From Microvirga thermotolerans (GTDB lineage Bacteria; Pseudomonadota; Alphaproteobacteria; Rhizobiales; Beijerinckiaceae), in assembly GCF_009363855.1 (NCBI RefSeq), contig NZ_CP045423.1, positions 3,564,001-3,628,000 of the forward strand: a stretch of DNA of 64,000 nt. The letters run 5' to 3'. Of the stretch, positions 48,591 to 57,558 are shown piece by piece (positions within the stretch are counted from its first letter, which is position 1; every line of letters starts with the position of its first letter). The notes under the pieces are model-generated. The model worked only from the letters and a program-made list of their open reading frames with translations. It ran no database searches and was not told the DNA's origin. The position numbers and the translations under genes are program-made.

Positions 48591-48962
48591 TCACGGTGTG
48601 ACGGTCACCTTCCATTTGATGACGACGTTCATCGGCCCGCCATACTGATCGGTGCCGATGAAGGCGTAGCCGAACTCGTCCGGCCCGCGGTAGCCGGGCT
48701 TGGCGATGTAAAAGGGCGTAAGTCCTTGGACCCCTGCTCGTCCCACCTTGGGACTGAGAACGATCTTGGTTTCCTGAACGGCACCGGGCATCGTGATGTT
48801 GAACGAGCAGCCGGTTCCGGCCTTTACCGAGATCTCGCCCACCGCTTCATAGCGGGCCGAATTGAGCGGAACGACGCCGCCGGAACATTCCGCCATGGCC
48901 GGAGCGGCCGCGGCGGACAGGGCCAGACAAAACGAAACCGTCCCCAGGAAACCGAGACGCAT
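48591..48962 (-). CDS. Small exported protein with a PGYxGPDxF motif
   Basis: A 123-residue protein with a Sec signal peptide (residues 1-24, ending AAPAMAE). The mature part is beta-rich and has one Cys pair (Cys26 and Cys52). FYIAKPGYRGPDEFGYAFIG near its end matches the Ig-like domain motif that also occurs in the lipoprotein at 53796. The rest of the two proteins differs. The family is unknown to me. It lies between argJ and mutT on the opposite strand, 15 bases from the argJ stop, so it looks like an insertion into a conserved pair. Confidence 0.78.
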   Translation of the reverse strand: MRLGFLGTVSFCLALSAAAAPAMAECSGGVVPLNSARYEAVGEISVKAGTGCSFNITMPGAVQETKIVLSPKVGRAGVQGLTPFYIAKPGYRGPDEFGYAFIGTDQYGGPMNVVIKWKVTVTP

Positions 48963-49114
48963 GCGACTGCCCCCAACCTTGTGATTGTTGTCACATCATG
49001 GTGGACGATGCCCATGGGGATGGCAAGCACATCGAATCTGTTCGCGCGGCTCGAAGCGGGGTAAGAGGGGCCTCGCCCTCTTCCTGAAGGTCTCCGCCCC
49101 ACGGATCCCCGGAC

Positions 49115-49528
49115 GTGTCCTCCCTCAAGCTCACCCTCGTCGTCGCCGTCGCCCTCGTGGACACGGACAACCGCATCCTGCTGGCGCAGCGCCCGGAGGG
49201 AAAGCAGCTGGCCGGCCTGTGGGAGTTCCCGGGCGGCAAGGTGGAGCCCGGCGAGCGGCCGGAGGAGACGCTGATCCGCGAACTGCGGGAGGAGCTCGGC
49301 ATCGCCGTCAAGGAGGCCTGCCTCGCGCCCCTCACCTTCGCGAGCCACGCCTACGAGAGCTTCCACCTCCTGATGCCCCTCTACATCTGCCGCCGCTGGG
49401 AGGGTTTCGTGCAGCCCCTCGAAGGGCAGGCCCTGAAATGGGTACGGCCGCAGGAGCTGCGCGCCTATCCCATGCCCCCGGCGGACGAGCCGCTGATTCC
49501 CTTCCTCGTCGACCTCCTCGGCGCCTGA
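49115..49528 (+). CDS. mutT: 8-oxo-dGTP diphosphatase MutT
   Basis: A 137-residue Nudix hydrolase. The Nudix box GKVEPGERPEETLIRELREE starts at Gly41 and continues to Ile63, with all metal-binding Glu. KQLAGLWEFPGGKVE is typical of MutT, which removes oxidised dGTP and prevents A-to-C changes. It starts with GTG. The gene after it, a DMT exporter, begins ten bases on, so both are probably one transcript. Confidence 0.93.
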   Translation: MSSLKLTLVVAVALVDTDNRILLAQRPEGKQLAGLWEFPGGKVEPGERPEETLIRELREELGIAVKEACLAPLTFASHAYESFHLLMPLYICRRWEGFVQPLEGQALKWVRPQELRAYPMPPADEPLIPFLVDLLGA

Positions 49529-49538
49529 GGGTCCTGCC

Positions 49539-50465
49539 GTGCCGCCGCCGCCCGCTGCAGCCACGCCCCTTCCGCCGTTCGGCCAGGGCTTTCTCGTCTC
49601 GAGCCTCCTCGGCTGCTCGATCCTGTGGGCGAGCGGCTTCCTGTTCATCAAGCTGAGCGGCGACCTCAACCCCTTCGCCATCGCCGCCATGCGCGGCCTG
49701 CTCGGCGCGGCGTCCCTCGGCCTGTGGTTCGCCGTGCAGGGCAAGCGGCTCCTGCCGGAGCCCGGCGAACTGCGCACGTGGCTGATCCTCGGCGCCCTCA
49801 ACGGCTGGGTGCCGAACGTCCTCGTCTCCTACGCGCTCACCCAGATCGCCACCGCCTCCGCCGCCATGGTCCAGGCGGCGGGCCCGCTCATCGTCGCGGT
49901 GATGTCGCACGTGCTCTTCCCCGACGAGCGGCTGACGCGCCCGCGCTTCCTCGGCGTGCTGATCGGCTTCGTGGGCATGGGCATCCTCATCGGCCCCGCC
50001 GCCCTTCCCGAGAGCGGGATCAGCCCGACGGGCTCCCTCGCCATGGTGGCCGTGACGCTGAGCTACGCCTCGGCCAATCTCTACGTCCGGACGATCCGCA
50101 GCGCCGACCCCGCGCGGCTCGCCCTGGGGCAGCAGGTCTGCTCGGGCCTTCCGGCGACGGTCCTGACCCTGGCGATCGCCGGTCCTGCGGCCTTCGCCGC
50201 CGTGCCCTCCCATCTCGGGCCGATCCTCGCCCTCGGCGTGGCCGCGACGGCCGTGCCCATGCTCCTGTTCATGCGCCTGATCCGGCGTGCGGGTCCCACC
50301 CGCGCCTCCATGGTGGGCTATCTCCTGCCGGTCTGGACGGCGATCCTGGCCGTGGTCTTCCTCGACGAGCGCATCGGGGCCCGCGAGATCGTCGGCGGAA
50401 GCGTGGTGCTGGCGGGCGTCGCCCTCGTGACGTTCAGCGGACGGCGCATCGCTCCCGCCCGCTGA
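49539..50465 (+). CDS. DMT-superfamily transporter (EamA)
   Basis: A 308-residue membrane protein with about ten helices in two EamA repeats: LGCSILWASGFLFIKLSGDL in the first, and GPTRASMVGYLLPVWTAILA in the second. It starts with GTG and has a short Pro/Ala-rich N-terminal tail. It directly follows mutT by ten bases. It differs from the other two DMT proteins in the window. No substrate can be named. Confidence 0.86.
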   Translation: MPPPPAAATPLPPFGQGFLVSSLLGCSILWASGFLFIKLSGDLNPFAIAAMRGLLGAASLGLWFAVQGKRLLPEPGELRTWLILGALNGWVPNVLVSYALTQIATASAAMVQAAGPLIVAVMSHVLFPDERLTRPRFLGVLIGFVGMGILIGPAALPESGISPTGSLAMVAVTLSYASANLYVRTIRSADPARLALGQQVCSGLPATVLTLAIAGPAAFAAVPSHLGPILALGVAATAVPMLLFMRLIRRAGPTRASMVGYLLPVWTAILAVVFLDERIGAREIVGGSVVLAGVALVTFSGRRIAPAR

Positions 50466-50581
50466 GGACGAGCCGCCCCTCGTGCCTGCACCCCGCGATG
50501 GGAAGGCGATCCTCGTCGCAGAAGCTCTTCCCTTGCGGCGCCTTCCGGCTACATTCTTTCAAAACGAGGGAGGGAACGGCC

Positions 50582-51085
50582 ATGGCAAGCCTGTTCGAGC
50601 GCCAGCTGCGGACCTATTCGGGTTATCATCGGGACCGCCGCAACCGGGCGACGCACTTCGTCGGAATCCCGGCCATCGTGTTCTCCTTGCTGCTGGCTCT
50701 CGCCCTCTGGCGGGTGTCCCTGGGGAACCTTGCCCTGTCGGGCGCCTGGATCGTCGGAATCCTGGCGGTGGCGGGCTGGATCGCCCTCGACCGGAGGATC
50801 GGCCTCGCCATGGGGGCGGCGACCCTCGTCATGGTGCTCGCGGCGGACTGGCTCGCCGCGCATCTCGGACGCGGCACGACCTGGGCCCTGTTCGGGATCC
50901 TCTTCCTGGGCGGCTGGGCCCTGCAGTTCCTCGGCCACGCCTTCGAGGGGCGCCGCCCGGCCTTCACGGACAACCTGTTCCAGGCCTTCGTCGGGCCGAT
51001 GTTCATCATGGCCGAGGCCCTGATGGCGCTCGGCCTGTGCCGGGATCTTGCGAGATACACGGGTGACGAAAGGGAGGCGGCCTGA
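50582..51085 (+). CDS. Mpo1-like (DUF962) membrane protein
   Basis: A 167-residue protein with about four transmembrane helices. The start, MASLFERQLRTYSGYHRDRR, leads to the conserved histidines H-x3 and NRATHFVGIPAIVF of the DUF962/Mpo1 family. LQFLGHAFEGRRPAF with its His is the second conserved site. Yeast Mpo1 is an iron-dependent dioxygenase of 2-hydroxy fatty acids; bacterial members are mostly unstudied. I chose ATG 50582, which follows a GAGGGAGG region by about nine bases. It is convergent with the DUF427 gene. Confidence 0.85.
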   Translation: MASLFERQLRTYSGYHRDRRNRATHFVGIPAIVFSLLLALALWRVSLGNLALSGAWIVGILAVAGWIALDRRIGLAMGAATLVMVLAADWLAAHLGRGTTWALFGILFLGGWALQFLGHAFEGRRPAFTDNLFQAFVGPMFIMAEALMALGLCRDLARYTGDEREAA

Positions 51086-51094
51086 CGGCCGCCG

Positions 51095-51460
51095 CTAGTC
51101 CGCGAATTCCTCGATGGCGTCGACCCGGTCCGGATAGAAGGCGAGGTAGCCGGCGATCTCCTTCACGGTCGGAAAGGGCTCCTCGTAGGTCCAGGCGGCG
51201 TTCTCCCGCACGAGCCCCCCGGCCATGACGGTGAAGTAGGAGGCATCCCCCTTATAGGGGCAATGGCTCCGGCGCTCCGTCGGCTCGAGCAGGTCCATCT
51301 GCACGTCCCGGCGGGGGATGTAGTGCACGGGGCTGAGCATCGCCTCCCGAAGGGTGAGCGCCTCCGTGGTCTCGGCGACGATGAAGCCCCCGAGCACGAC
51401 CCGGATGCGATGCGGATTCCGAGCGATCGCGATCGGATGGTCGGGACCTGGGGTCTTCAT
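51095..51460 (-). CDS. DUF427 domain-containing protein
   Basis: A 121-residue cytoplasmic protein. RIRVVLGGFIVAETTEAL, YIPRRDVQMDLLEPTERRSH and CPYKGDASYF are the signature segments of DUF427. The family's function is unknown; structures show a beta-sandwich with a conserved pocket. I chose ATG 51460 (MKTPGPDHPIAIARNPHRI); a longer frame to 51544 is open but has no family match in its first 28 codons. It ends ten bases from the DUF962 stop. Confidence 0.86.
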   Translation of the reverse strand: MKTPGPDHPIAIARNPHRIRVVLGGFIVAETTEALTLREAMLSPVHYIPRRDVQMDLLEPTERRSHCPYKGDASYFTVMAGGLVRENAAWTYEEPFPTVKEIAGYLAFYPDRVDAIEEFAD

Positions 51461-51575
51461 CGGGGCGCACTCCGGGGCGGACCCTGGTGACATAGGGCGC
51501 GGCGGAACGGCCCCAAGAGGATGCACGGTCCCGAGCGGAAGCATGGCGTTCCGGGGCCTTGCCTTTCCGGGAGCC

Positions 51576-52457
51576 TCAGTGACCGGGCTTGTCTCCCGCC
51601 GGCTGCTCCTTCACCCCGAGCGCTTCCGCGAGGCGCATCTTCGCGGAGCCGGGGCGCAGGGGCTTCTGCTGGCTCTCGTGCGGCGCCCACCCGGACAGCC
51701 AGACGATCTCGAAAGTCGCGGGCAGGCGCCCGTCGGGATCCGCGAAGCGTTCCGCATAGAGGGCGGCCGCCCGCATGAGGGTCGCCCGGCGCAGGGGCGT
51801 GCGCCGCCGGTCGCTGAGCGCGTTGGTCAGCCCCATCCGGCGCAGGTCGCGCATGAGGGAGAACGGGTCGCCGTAGCGCACCCGCACGGTCTCCGAATCC
51901 GCCACCGGCAGGGCGAAGCCCGCCCGCTGCAGCAGGCCGCCGAGATCGCGCATGTCGGCGAAGGGGGCGACGCGCGGGCTGACGCCCCCCTCCAGCTCCG
52001 CCTCGGCCTGGGTGAAGGCCTGGCGCAGCTCGGTCAGGGTGGCGCCGCCGAACAGGGCGCCGAGGAAGAGCCCGTCGGGCTTCAGCGCCCGGCGGATCTG
52101 CACGAGCGCGCCCGGCAGGTCGTTCACGCTCTGGAGCGACAGGAGGGACACGGCGAGGTCGAAGCGCCCGGGCGCGACGGGCAGCCTTTCCTCGTCTCCC
52201 GCCACGCTCCCCTTCTCGGGAACGGGCGCCACCCGCAGCACGCGACCGGCCCGGCCCGACCGGCGCAGGAGATCGGCGGCGGCAGGCGTGGGCGTGCCCA
52301 CGTCGAGGGCCTCCGCGAAGGTCCGCAGGACGGGGGCGAGCCGCTCCTCCAGGTCCGCGACGGCGCGGTCGAGGAGGAAATCCGCATAGCCCGCGCGCAG
52401 CGCCCGCGCGAGGCGGCGGCGGACGAGGGAGCGGTCGAAGACGACGGGTGCTGTCAT
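51576..52457 (-). CDS. NDUFAF5/BioC-like methyltransferase
   Basis: A 293-residue SAM-binding protein. It starts MTAPVVFDRSLVRRRLARAL, typical of the family. The SAM fold shows FDLAVSLLSLQSVNDLPGAL and RRALKPDGLFLGALFGG. Mitochondrial NDUFAF5, its homologue, hydroxylates an arginine of complex I subunit NDUFS7, so a role in NADH dehydrogenase assembly is plausible. It is divergent from comF, an arrangement well kept in alphaproteobacteria. The C-terminus ends EALGVKEQPAGDKPGH. Confidence 0.85.
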   Translation of the reverse strand: MTAPVVFDRSLVRRRLARALRAGYADFLLDRAVADLEERLAPVLRTFAEALDVGTPTPAAADLLRRSGRAGRVLRVAPVPEKGSVAGDEERLPVAPGRFDLAVSLLSLQSVNDLPGALVQIRRALKPDGLFLGALFGGATLTELRQAFTQAEAELEGGVSPRVAPFADMRDLGGLLQRAGFALPVADSETVRVRYGDPFSLMRDLRRMGLTNALSDRRRTPLRRATLMRAAALYAERFADPDGRLPATFEIVWLSGWAPHESQQKPLRPGSAKMRLAEALGVKEQPAGDKPGH

Positions 52458-52602
52458 GGATGAGCGATATGGCCCGCGGCGCGGCGGGTGCCAAGGGAAA
52501 TCCGAGGGAAACGAGCCGCGACGGTGCATGCGGCGGGTTCCCCCCTGCCGCCCCTCCGTCCGGGGAGATGGCCCGAAGCCGTTCTGCCGCTAGGCTCGCC
52601 CC

Positions 52603-53385
52603 ATGACGGATGCCGGACATCCCATTCCCGCGCACGCCGGGGCGGCCTGGCGCCGGGGCGCGGAGCGGTTGAGGGAGGCGCTGCTCGGCCTGCTCTACCC
52701 GCCCGCCTGCGTCGCCTGCGGCGGGGCGACCGGGGAGCCGCACGCCCTCTGCGCCGCCTGCTGGTCGGGGATCGGCTTCATCGCCCGGCCCTATTGCGAA
52801 CGGCTCGGCACGCCGTTTCCCGTCGACCTGGGTCAGCCGCTGCTCTCGCCCGCCGCCATCGCGGACCCGCCCGTCTTCGACCGCGCCCGGGCGGTGGCCC
52901 GCTACGAGGGCACCGCGAGCGAGCTGGTGCACCGGCTCAAATACGGCGACCGGCCCGAGCTCGCCCGGGCCATGGGACGCATGATGGCCCAGGCGGGAGC
53001 GGAGCTCCTCCGGGACGCGCAGGTGGTCGTGCCCGTTCCCCTGCACCGCTGGCGCCTGTGGCGGCGGCGCTTCAACCAGGCCATGGCGCTCGCGGGCGTC
53101 GTCTCGCAGGCGAGCGGCGTACCCTGCGATCCCTTTCTCCTCGCCCGCGTGAAGCGGACGAAGCGGCAGGTAGGGCTGACCCGGGCGCAGCGGCGGGAGA
53201 ACCTCCAGGGCGCCTTCCGCGTCCCCCGCGAGGCGATGCCGAGGCTCGCCGGCCGGCGGGTGGTCCTGGTGGACGACGTGCTCACCACCGGCGCGACCGC
53301 GAACGCGGCGGCGCGGGCGCTCCTGCGCGGCGGCGCCGCCGCCGTCGACGTGCTGGCCTTCGCGCGGGTCGTGACGGAAGCCTGA
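52603..53385 (+). CDS. comF: ComF-family phosphoribosyltransferase-like protein
   Basis: A 260-residue protein. The N-terminal zinc-ribbon-like cysteines are in YPPACVACGGATGEPHALCAAC shown here by residues about 29-50: two CxxC pairs. The phosphoribosyltransferase domain has VVPVPLHRWRLWRRRFNQA and the PRPP loop VVLVDDVLTTGATA. ComF proteins take part in DNA uptake in naturally competent bacteria, where the enzyme activity is uncertain; in many others the role is unknown. It starts the comF-grxC-nitrilase-DUF1178 cluster. Confidence 0.88.
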   Translation: MTDAGHPIPAHAGAAWRRGAERLREALLGLLYPPACVACGGATGEPHALCAACWSGIGFIARPYCERLGTPFPVDLGQPLLSPAAIADPPVFDRARAVARYEGTASELVHRLKYGDRPELARAMGRMMAQAGAELLRDAQVVVPVPLHRWRLWRRRFNQAMALAGVVSQASGVPCDPFLLARVKRTKRQVGLTRAQRRENLQGAFRVPREAMPRLAGRRVVLVDDVLTTGATANAAARALLRGGAAAVDVLAFARVVTEA

Positions 53386-53425
53386 GGGACGCCTATATGC
53401 AGGCTCTCCGGAAGAAAGGTCCGTC

Positions 53426-53683
53426 ATGCCGCCGATCACGATCTACACCAAGAGCTGGTGCCCCTATTGCGCCGCCGCCAAGAGGCTTCTCGAGGAGAAG
53501 GGCGCCGCCTTCGACGAAATCGACATCGAGGCCGAGCCCGAGCGCCGCGCGGAGATGGTGCAGAAGGCCGGAGGCCGCACCACCGTGCCGCAGATCTTCA
53601 TCGGCAACCGCCACGTGGGCGGCTGCGACGATCTCTACGCCCTGGACGAGAGGGGCGAGCTTGAGAGGCTCCTGGCAGCCTAG
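53426..53683 (+). CDS. grxC: Glutaredoxin 3
   Basis: An 85-residue glutaredoxin. The dithiol active site is WCPYC with Cys12 and Cys15. TVPQIFIGNRHVGGCDDLYAL provides the glutathione-binding cis-Pro and GG. It reduces disulfides and glutathionylated proteins with glutathione. The start has AGGTCC upstream and it lies 40 bases after comF. Confidence 0.95.
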   Translation: MPPITIYTKSWCPYCAAAKRLLEEKGAAFDEIDIEAEPERRAEMVQKAGGRTTVPQIFIGNRHVGGCDDLYALDERGELERLLAA

Positions 53684-53795
53684 CTGATGCATCGACGCAA
53701 CAGCGTACAGTCTTCTTGGAGCAGGGCAGGAAGCCCCCTTGTGACCCCTGCTTCTTTTCCCAAAGATCGGTCCCCGCAACCACCAAGGACCGATC

Positions 53796-54197
53796 ATGCG
53801 CATCTCCCATGCCGCCGCCCTCTCCATGGCGCTTCTCACGGCCGCCTGCACAACGACAGGGACCGGCTCCCGCCCTCCCCGGGTCGTGTTCAGCGGCACG
53901 ACATTGAAGGTCGATAACTTCGGCTCCGTCGACCCCAGTTGCACATCGCTCGGAAGGACGGTCGTCCAGGTGACCGAACAGCCCCGTCACGGCAAGGTGA
54001 CCATCCGGGAAGGCTTGGATTATCCGACCTTCCACAAGGACAATATACGCGCGCACTGCAATGCGAAGCGTGCACCGGCCACACAGGTTTTCTACACGCC
54101 CGCGCCCGGCTATACGGGTCCAGATGCGTTCCAGGTGGAAGTCGTTTATCCCGACGGTTTCACGCGGTCGGGCAGCTACCGGCTGGAAGTCCGCTGA
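53796..54197 (+). CDS. Small lipoprotein with a PGYxGPDxF (Ig-like) motif
   Basis: A 133-residue protein with a lipobox (LLTAAC, Cys18) after a short signal peptide. The mature part carries Cys48 and Cys88, and is beta-rich. Near the end FYTPAPGYTGPDAFQVEVVY matches the motif of the protein at 48591. A bacterial Ig-like fold is likely. Function unknown. It sits between grxC and the nitrilase-family gene, two genes that are usually neighbours, so it may be a later insertion. AT content is slightly above its neighbours. Confidence 0.8.
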   Translation: MRISHAAALSMALLTAACTTTGTGSRPPRVVFSGTTLKVDNFGSVDPSCTSLGRTVVQVTEQPRHGKVTIREGLDYPTFHKDNIRAHCNAKRAPATQVFYTPAPGYTGPDAFQVEVVYPDGFTRSGSYRLEVR

Positions 54198-54281
54198 CGG
54201 TCCGGGACCGGCGGCGCATCCCTCCGCTCCGGACCGACACTCGGCCCGGCGCCCGACCATGAGCAGACGGAGATTGTTGCC

Positions 54282-55145
54282 ATGACCGCCTCCCGCTTCA
54301 CCGCCGCCTGCGTCCAGATGCGCTCCGGGCGCGACGTCCTCGCCAACCGCGACGCGGCCGTCGCCCTCGTGCGGGAGGCCGCCGAAAGGGGAGCCGATTT
54401 CGTCCAGACCCCCGAGATGACCTCCCTCGTGGAGCGGGAGCGGGCGGCCCTGTTCGACAAGGTGGGCCCGCAGGACCGGGATCCGACCCTTGCCGCCCTG
54501 CGCGAGGTGGCCCGCGAGCGCGGCGTCGTCGTCCAGATCGGCTCCGTGGCCGTGAAGGAGGGCAACCGGATCGCCAACCGCGCCTTCCTCGTCGGGGCCG
54601 ACGGCGACATCATGGCGTCCTACGACAAGGTGCATCTCTTCGACGTGGACCTGCCGAACGGCGAGAGCTGGCGGGAATCCGCCACCTATACGGGCGGCGA
54701 CAGGGCCGTTCTCGCCGAAACGCCCTGGGGCTATCTCGGCATGACCATCTGCTACGACGTGCGCTTCGCGGCGCTCTACAGGGCGCTCGCCGAGAACGGA
54801 GCCTCCTTCCTCTCGGCCCCGGCCTGCTTCACCAGGCAGACGGGCGAGGCCCACTGGCACGTGCTGCACCGGGCCCGCGCCATCGAGACCGGCTCCTTCA
54901 TGATCTCCGCCGCCCAGGGCGGGCTGCACGAGGACGGGCGCGAGACCTTCGGCCATTCCCTCATCGTCGACCCCTGGGGCCGGGTGCTGGCGGAAGCCGG
55001 CACGGAGCCGGGCGTGATCCTGGCGGAGATCGACCCCGGCCTGGTGACGGATGCGCGCAGCCGCATTCCCACCCTGAAGAACGCCCGCCCCTTCGCGGTG
55101 GAGACGGTCTCCGCGGGCTCGGCCCGGCGGGCGGCGAGCGCCTGA
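54282..55145 (+). CDS. Carbon-nitrogen hydrolase (Nit family)
   Basis: A 287-residue nitrilase-superfamily amidase. The Glu-Lys-Cys triad is visible: Glu45 in TPEMTSL, Lys116 in SYDKVHLFDVDLP and Cys157 in GMTICYDVRF. This group (Nit1/Nit2-like) removes deaminated glutathione, or omega-amides such as alpha-ketoglutaramate. The grxC neighbour supports a glutathione-related repair role. The gene ends 115 bases before the DUF1178 gene. Confidence 0.92.
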   Translation: MTASRFTAACVQMRSGRDVLANRDAAVALVREAAERGADFVQTPEMTSLVERERAALFDKVGPQDRDPTLAALREVARERGVVVQIGSVAVKEGNRIANRAFLVGADGDIMASYDKVHLFDVDLPNGESWRESATYTGGDRAVLAETPWGYLGMTICYDVRFAALYRALAENGASFLSAPACFTRQTGEAHWHVLHRARAIETGSFMISAAQGGLHEDGRETFGHSLIVDPWGRVLAEAGTEPGVILAEIDPGLVTDARSRIPTLKNARPFAVETVSAGSARRAASA

Positions 55146-55260
55146 GCGCCTCGCCCCTCCCCGGCTTCCGGCTTGCATTCGGAGCCGGATTGCGCTTCTG
55201 GATTGCGCTTCCGGCCGCGCTCTTGGACGGGCGGGGATCTGCCCCCATCTTGAAGAGGAC

Positions 55261-55722
55261 ATGATCAAGTACGCTCTGGCCTGCGACCAGGCCCACGAAT
55301 TCGAAAGCTGGTTTCCCTCGAGCGAGGCGTACGAGACGCAGCGCAAGCGCGGCTTCGTGACCTGTCCCTACTGCAATTCCGCGCGGGTCGAGAAGCAGAT
55401 CATGGCCCCGTCCATCGGCCGCGCCGGCAAGGACGCGGAGAAGACAACGGAAAGGCCCGCTGCGCCCGAGCCCCGGGCGGTCGCCATGCTCACCGAGCGG
55501 GAGCGCCAGATCCGCGCCATGATCCGCGCCGTGCGCGAGCACGTGATGCGCCATTCGGAGAACGTGGGGCGCAACTTCGCCGAGGAGGCGCGCAGGATCC
55601 ATTACGGCGAGGCCGAGGAGCGCGCGATCTACGGCGAGGCCGACCCGGCCGAGGCCCGCGCCCTCCTGGAGGAGGGCATCGACGTGCTGCCCCTGCCCAT
55701 CGTGCCGGACGACCGGAATTAG
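55261..55722 (+). CDS. DUF1178 family protein
   Basis: A 153-residue protein starting MIKYALACDQAHEFESWFPS, with a CPYC knuckle in FVTCPYCNSARVEKQIMAP that suggests a zinc-ribbon N-terminus. The middle is helical (MLTERERQIRAMIRAVREHV) and the end is EEGIDVLPLPIVPDDRN, strongly conserved in alphaproteobacteria. The function is unknown. The family nearly always follows the nitrilase-type gene, as here. It precedes the phosphoesterase by 21 bases. Confidence 0.92.
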   Translation: MIKYALACDQAHEFESWFPSSEAYETQRKRGFVTCPYCNSARVEKQIMAPSIGRAGKDAEKTTERPAAPEPRAVAMLTERERQIRAMIRAVREHVMRHSENVGRNFAEEARRIHYGEAEERAIYGEADPAEARALLEEGIDVLPLPIVPDDRN

Positions 55723-55743
55723 GTTGACGCAGCCCGCTCCGCC

Positions 55744-56265
55744 GTGGCCGTCTTCTTCACCAGCGACACCCATTTCGGCGACCCGCGGGTGCTCAGAATC
55801 GACCGGCGGCCCTTCACGAACATCCCCGAGCACGACGAGGCCCTGATCGACCGCTGGAATGAGGTCGTGGGACCTCAGGACGAGGTCTGGCACCTGGGGG
55901 ACTTCGCCCTGCACGTGAGGCCCGGGCGGATCGCGGAGCTTCTGTCCCGCCTCAACGGCCGCAAGCACCTCGTCACCGGCAACAACGACGGGCCGGAGAC
56001 CCTTTCCGCGCCGGGCTGGGCGAGCGTGCAGCCCTACGCGGAGCTTCATCTCGACGGCTGCGGGCTGGTCCTGTGCCACTATGCCTTCCACACCTGGAAG
56101 AACATGGGGCGGGGCTGGATCGACCTGCACGGCCATTCCCACGGCCGGCTCAAGCCGCAGACGCGCCAGTTCGACGTGGGCGTGGACGTGTGGGACTACC
56201 GACCCGTCACCCTGGAGCGGATCCTGAGCTCCTCCCGGATTCGTCATCGGAAACCGGCGCCTTGA
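55744..56265 (+). CDS. Metallophosphoesterase
   Basis: A 173-residue calcineurin-like phosphoesterase, GTG start. The metal ligands are in FTSDTHFGDPRV, LGDFAL, GNNDG, CHYAFHTW and HGHSHG. This single-domain group hydrolyses phosphoesters of unknown identity, probably nucleotides. It is in the same direction as the DUF1178 gene, 21 bases away. Confidence 0.9.
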   Translation: MAVFFTSDTHFGDPRVLRIDRRPFTNIPEHDEALIDRWNEVVGPQDEVWHLGDFALHVRPGRIAELLSRLNGRKHLVTGNNDGPETLSAPGWASVQPYAELHLDGCGLVLCHYAFHTWKNMGRGWIDLHGHSHGRLKPQTRQFDVGVDVWDYRPVTLERILSSSRIRHRKPAP

Positions 56266-56322
56266 GGGTTTCCCTTCCTGCCCGCCCGCACTAGGACCGG
56301 TCGGAGCGGCAGGGAGGCCTGG

Positions 56323-57558
56323 ATGAACGAGCGACGGAACGGCGGAGGAACGGCGAGGAGCGGGCGGCGCGTGTCGCTGATGCGCCGGTTCTTCGACAGC
56401 GAGGCCTCCGGCGGCATGCTCCTGATGGGGGTCACCGTCGCGGCCCTCGCCATCGCCAACTCGCCCCTCGCGGATGCCTATTTCGCGGTCCTGAAGACCT
56501 ATCTCCTCGGCCTGAGCGTCCTGCACTGGATCAACGACGGCCTGATGGCCGTGTTCTTCCTGCTCGTGGGGCTGGAGATCAAGCGCGAGTTCCTGGACGG
56601 ACAGCTTTCCACCTGGCCTCGGCGGATGCTGCCGGGAATCGCCGCCTTCGGCGGCATGGCGGTGCCGGCCCTGGTCTACACCGCCGTGACCTGGCAGGAT
56701 CCCGGGCTGCGGGCCGGCTGGGCCATCCCCGCCGCCACGGACATCGCCTTCGCTCTCGGGGTCCTGACCCTGCTCGGGCCGCGGGTGCCGGCCTCCCTCA
56801 AGATCTTCCTGACGGCGCTCGCCATCCTCGACGACCTCGGCGCCATCGCGATCATCGCCGTGTTCTACACGGGCGACCTCGCCCTGCCGATGCTGGGGCT
56901 CGCCGCGCTCTGCCTCGTCGCGCTCGTGGCATTCAACCGGTCCGGAACGACGTCCCTCCTGCCCTACCTTGCGGTCGGCGCGCTGCTGTGGTTCTTCGTG
57001 CTGAAGTCCGGCGTCCACGCGACGCTCGCGGGCGTCGCCCTCGCCATGACCGTTCCGCTCCAGCCGGAGCCGAAGAAGACCAGGGCCGAGGACTCGCCCC
57101 TGCACCGGCTCGAGCACGCGCTCCAGCCCTGGGTCGCCTACGGCATCATCCCGGTCTTCGGCCTCGCCAATGCGGGCCTCTCCTTCGCCGGGCTGTCCCC
57201 GGCCTCCCTGGTGGCTCCGCTGCCGCTGGGGGTGGCGCTCGGCCTCTTCGTCGGCAAGCAGGTCGGCGTCTACGGCTTCGCCTGGGCGGCCGTGCGCCTC
57301 GGCCTCGCGGACATGCCGGCCGGAGCCTCCCGCCTGCAATGCTACGGGGTCGCCCTCCTGTGCGGGATCGGCTTCACCATGAGCCTGTTCATCGACGCGC
57401 TGGCCTTCCCGGCCCACCCCGATCTCGTCGATTCCGCCAAGATCGGCGTGCTCGCCGGATCGTTCCTGTCGGCGCTCGCGGGCTTCCTGGTCCTGCGCTT
57501 CGCGCCTCGGGAGCGCTCCTCCGCCGCCCCTCAGCGGCGGGCGGCGACGAGCATGTAG
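56323..57558 (+). CDS. nhaA: Na+/H+ antiporter NhaA
   Basis: A 411-residue, 12-helix inner-membrane antiporter that exports sodium in exchange for protons at high pH. The core motifs [15 protein letters not shown] and [15 protein letters not shown] hold the two conserved Asp. [13 protein letters not shown] is the family's N-terminal mark, and [15 protein letters not shown] is near the end. Its last 28 bases overlap the end of the convergent ubiG gene. Confidence 0.95.
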   Translation: MNERRNGGGTARSGRRVSLMRRFFDSEASGGMLLMGVTVAALAIANSPLADAYFAVLKTYLLGLSVLHWINDGLMAVFFLLVGLEIKREFLDGQLSTWPRRMLPGIAAFGGMAVPALVYTAVTWQDPGLRAGWAIPAATDIAFALGVLTLLGPRVPASLKIFLTALAILDDLGAIAIIAVFYTGDLALPMLGLAALCLVALVAFNRSGTTSLLPYLAVGALLWFFVLKSGVHATLAGVALAMTVPLQPEPKKTRAEDSPLHRLEHALQPWVAYGIIPVFGLANAGLSFAGLSPASLVAPLPLGVALGLFVGKQVGVYGFAWAAVRLGLADMPAGASRLQCYGVALLCGIGFTMSLFIDALAFPAHPDLVDSAKIGVLAGSFLSALAGFLVLRFAPRERSSAAPQRRAATSM

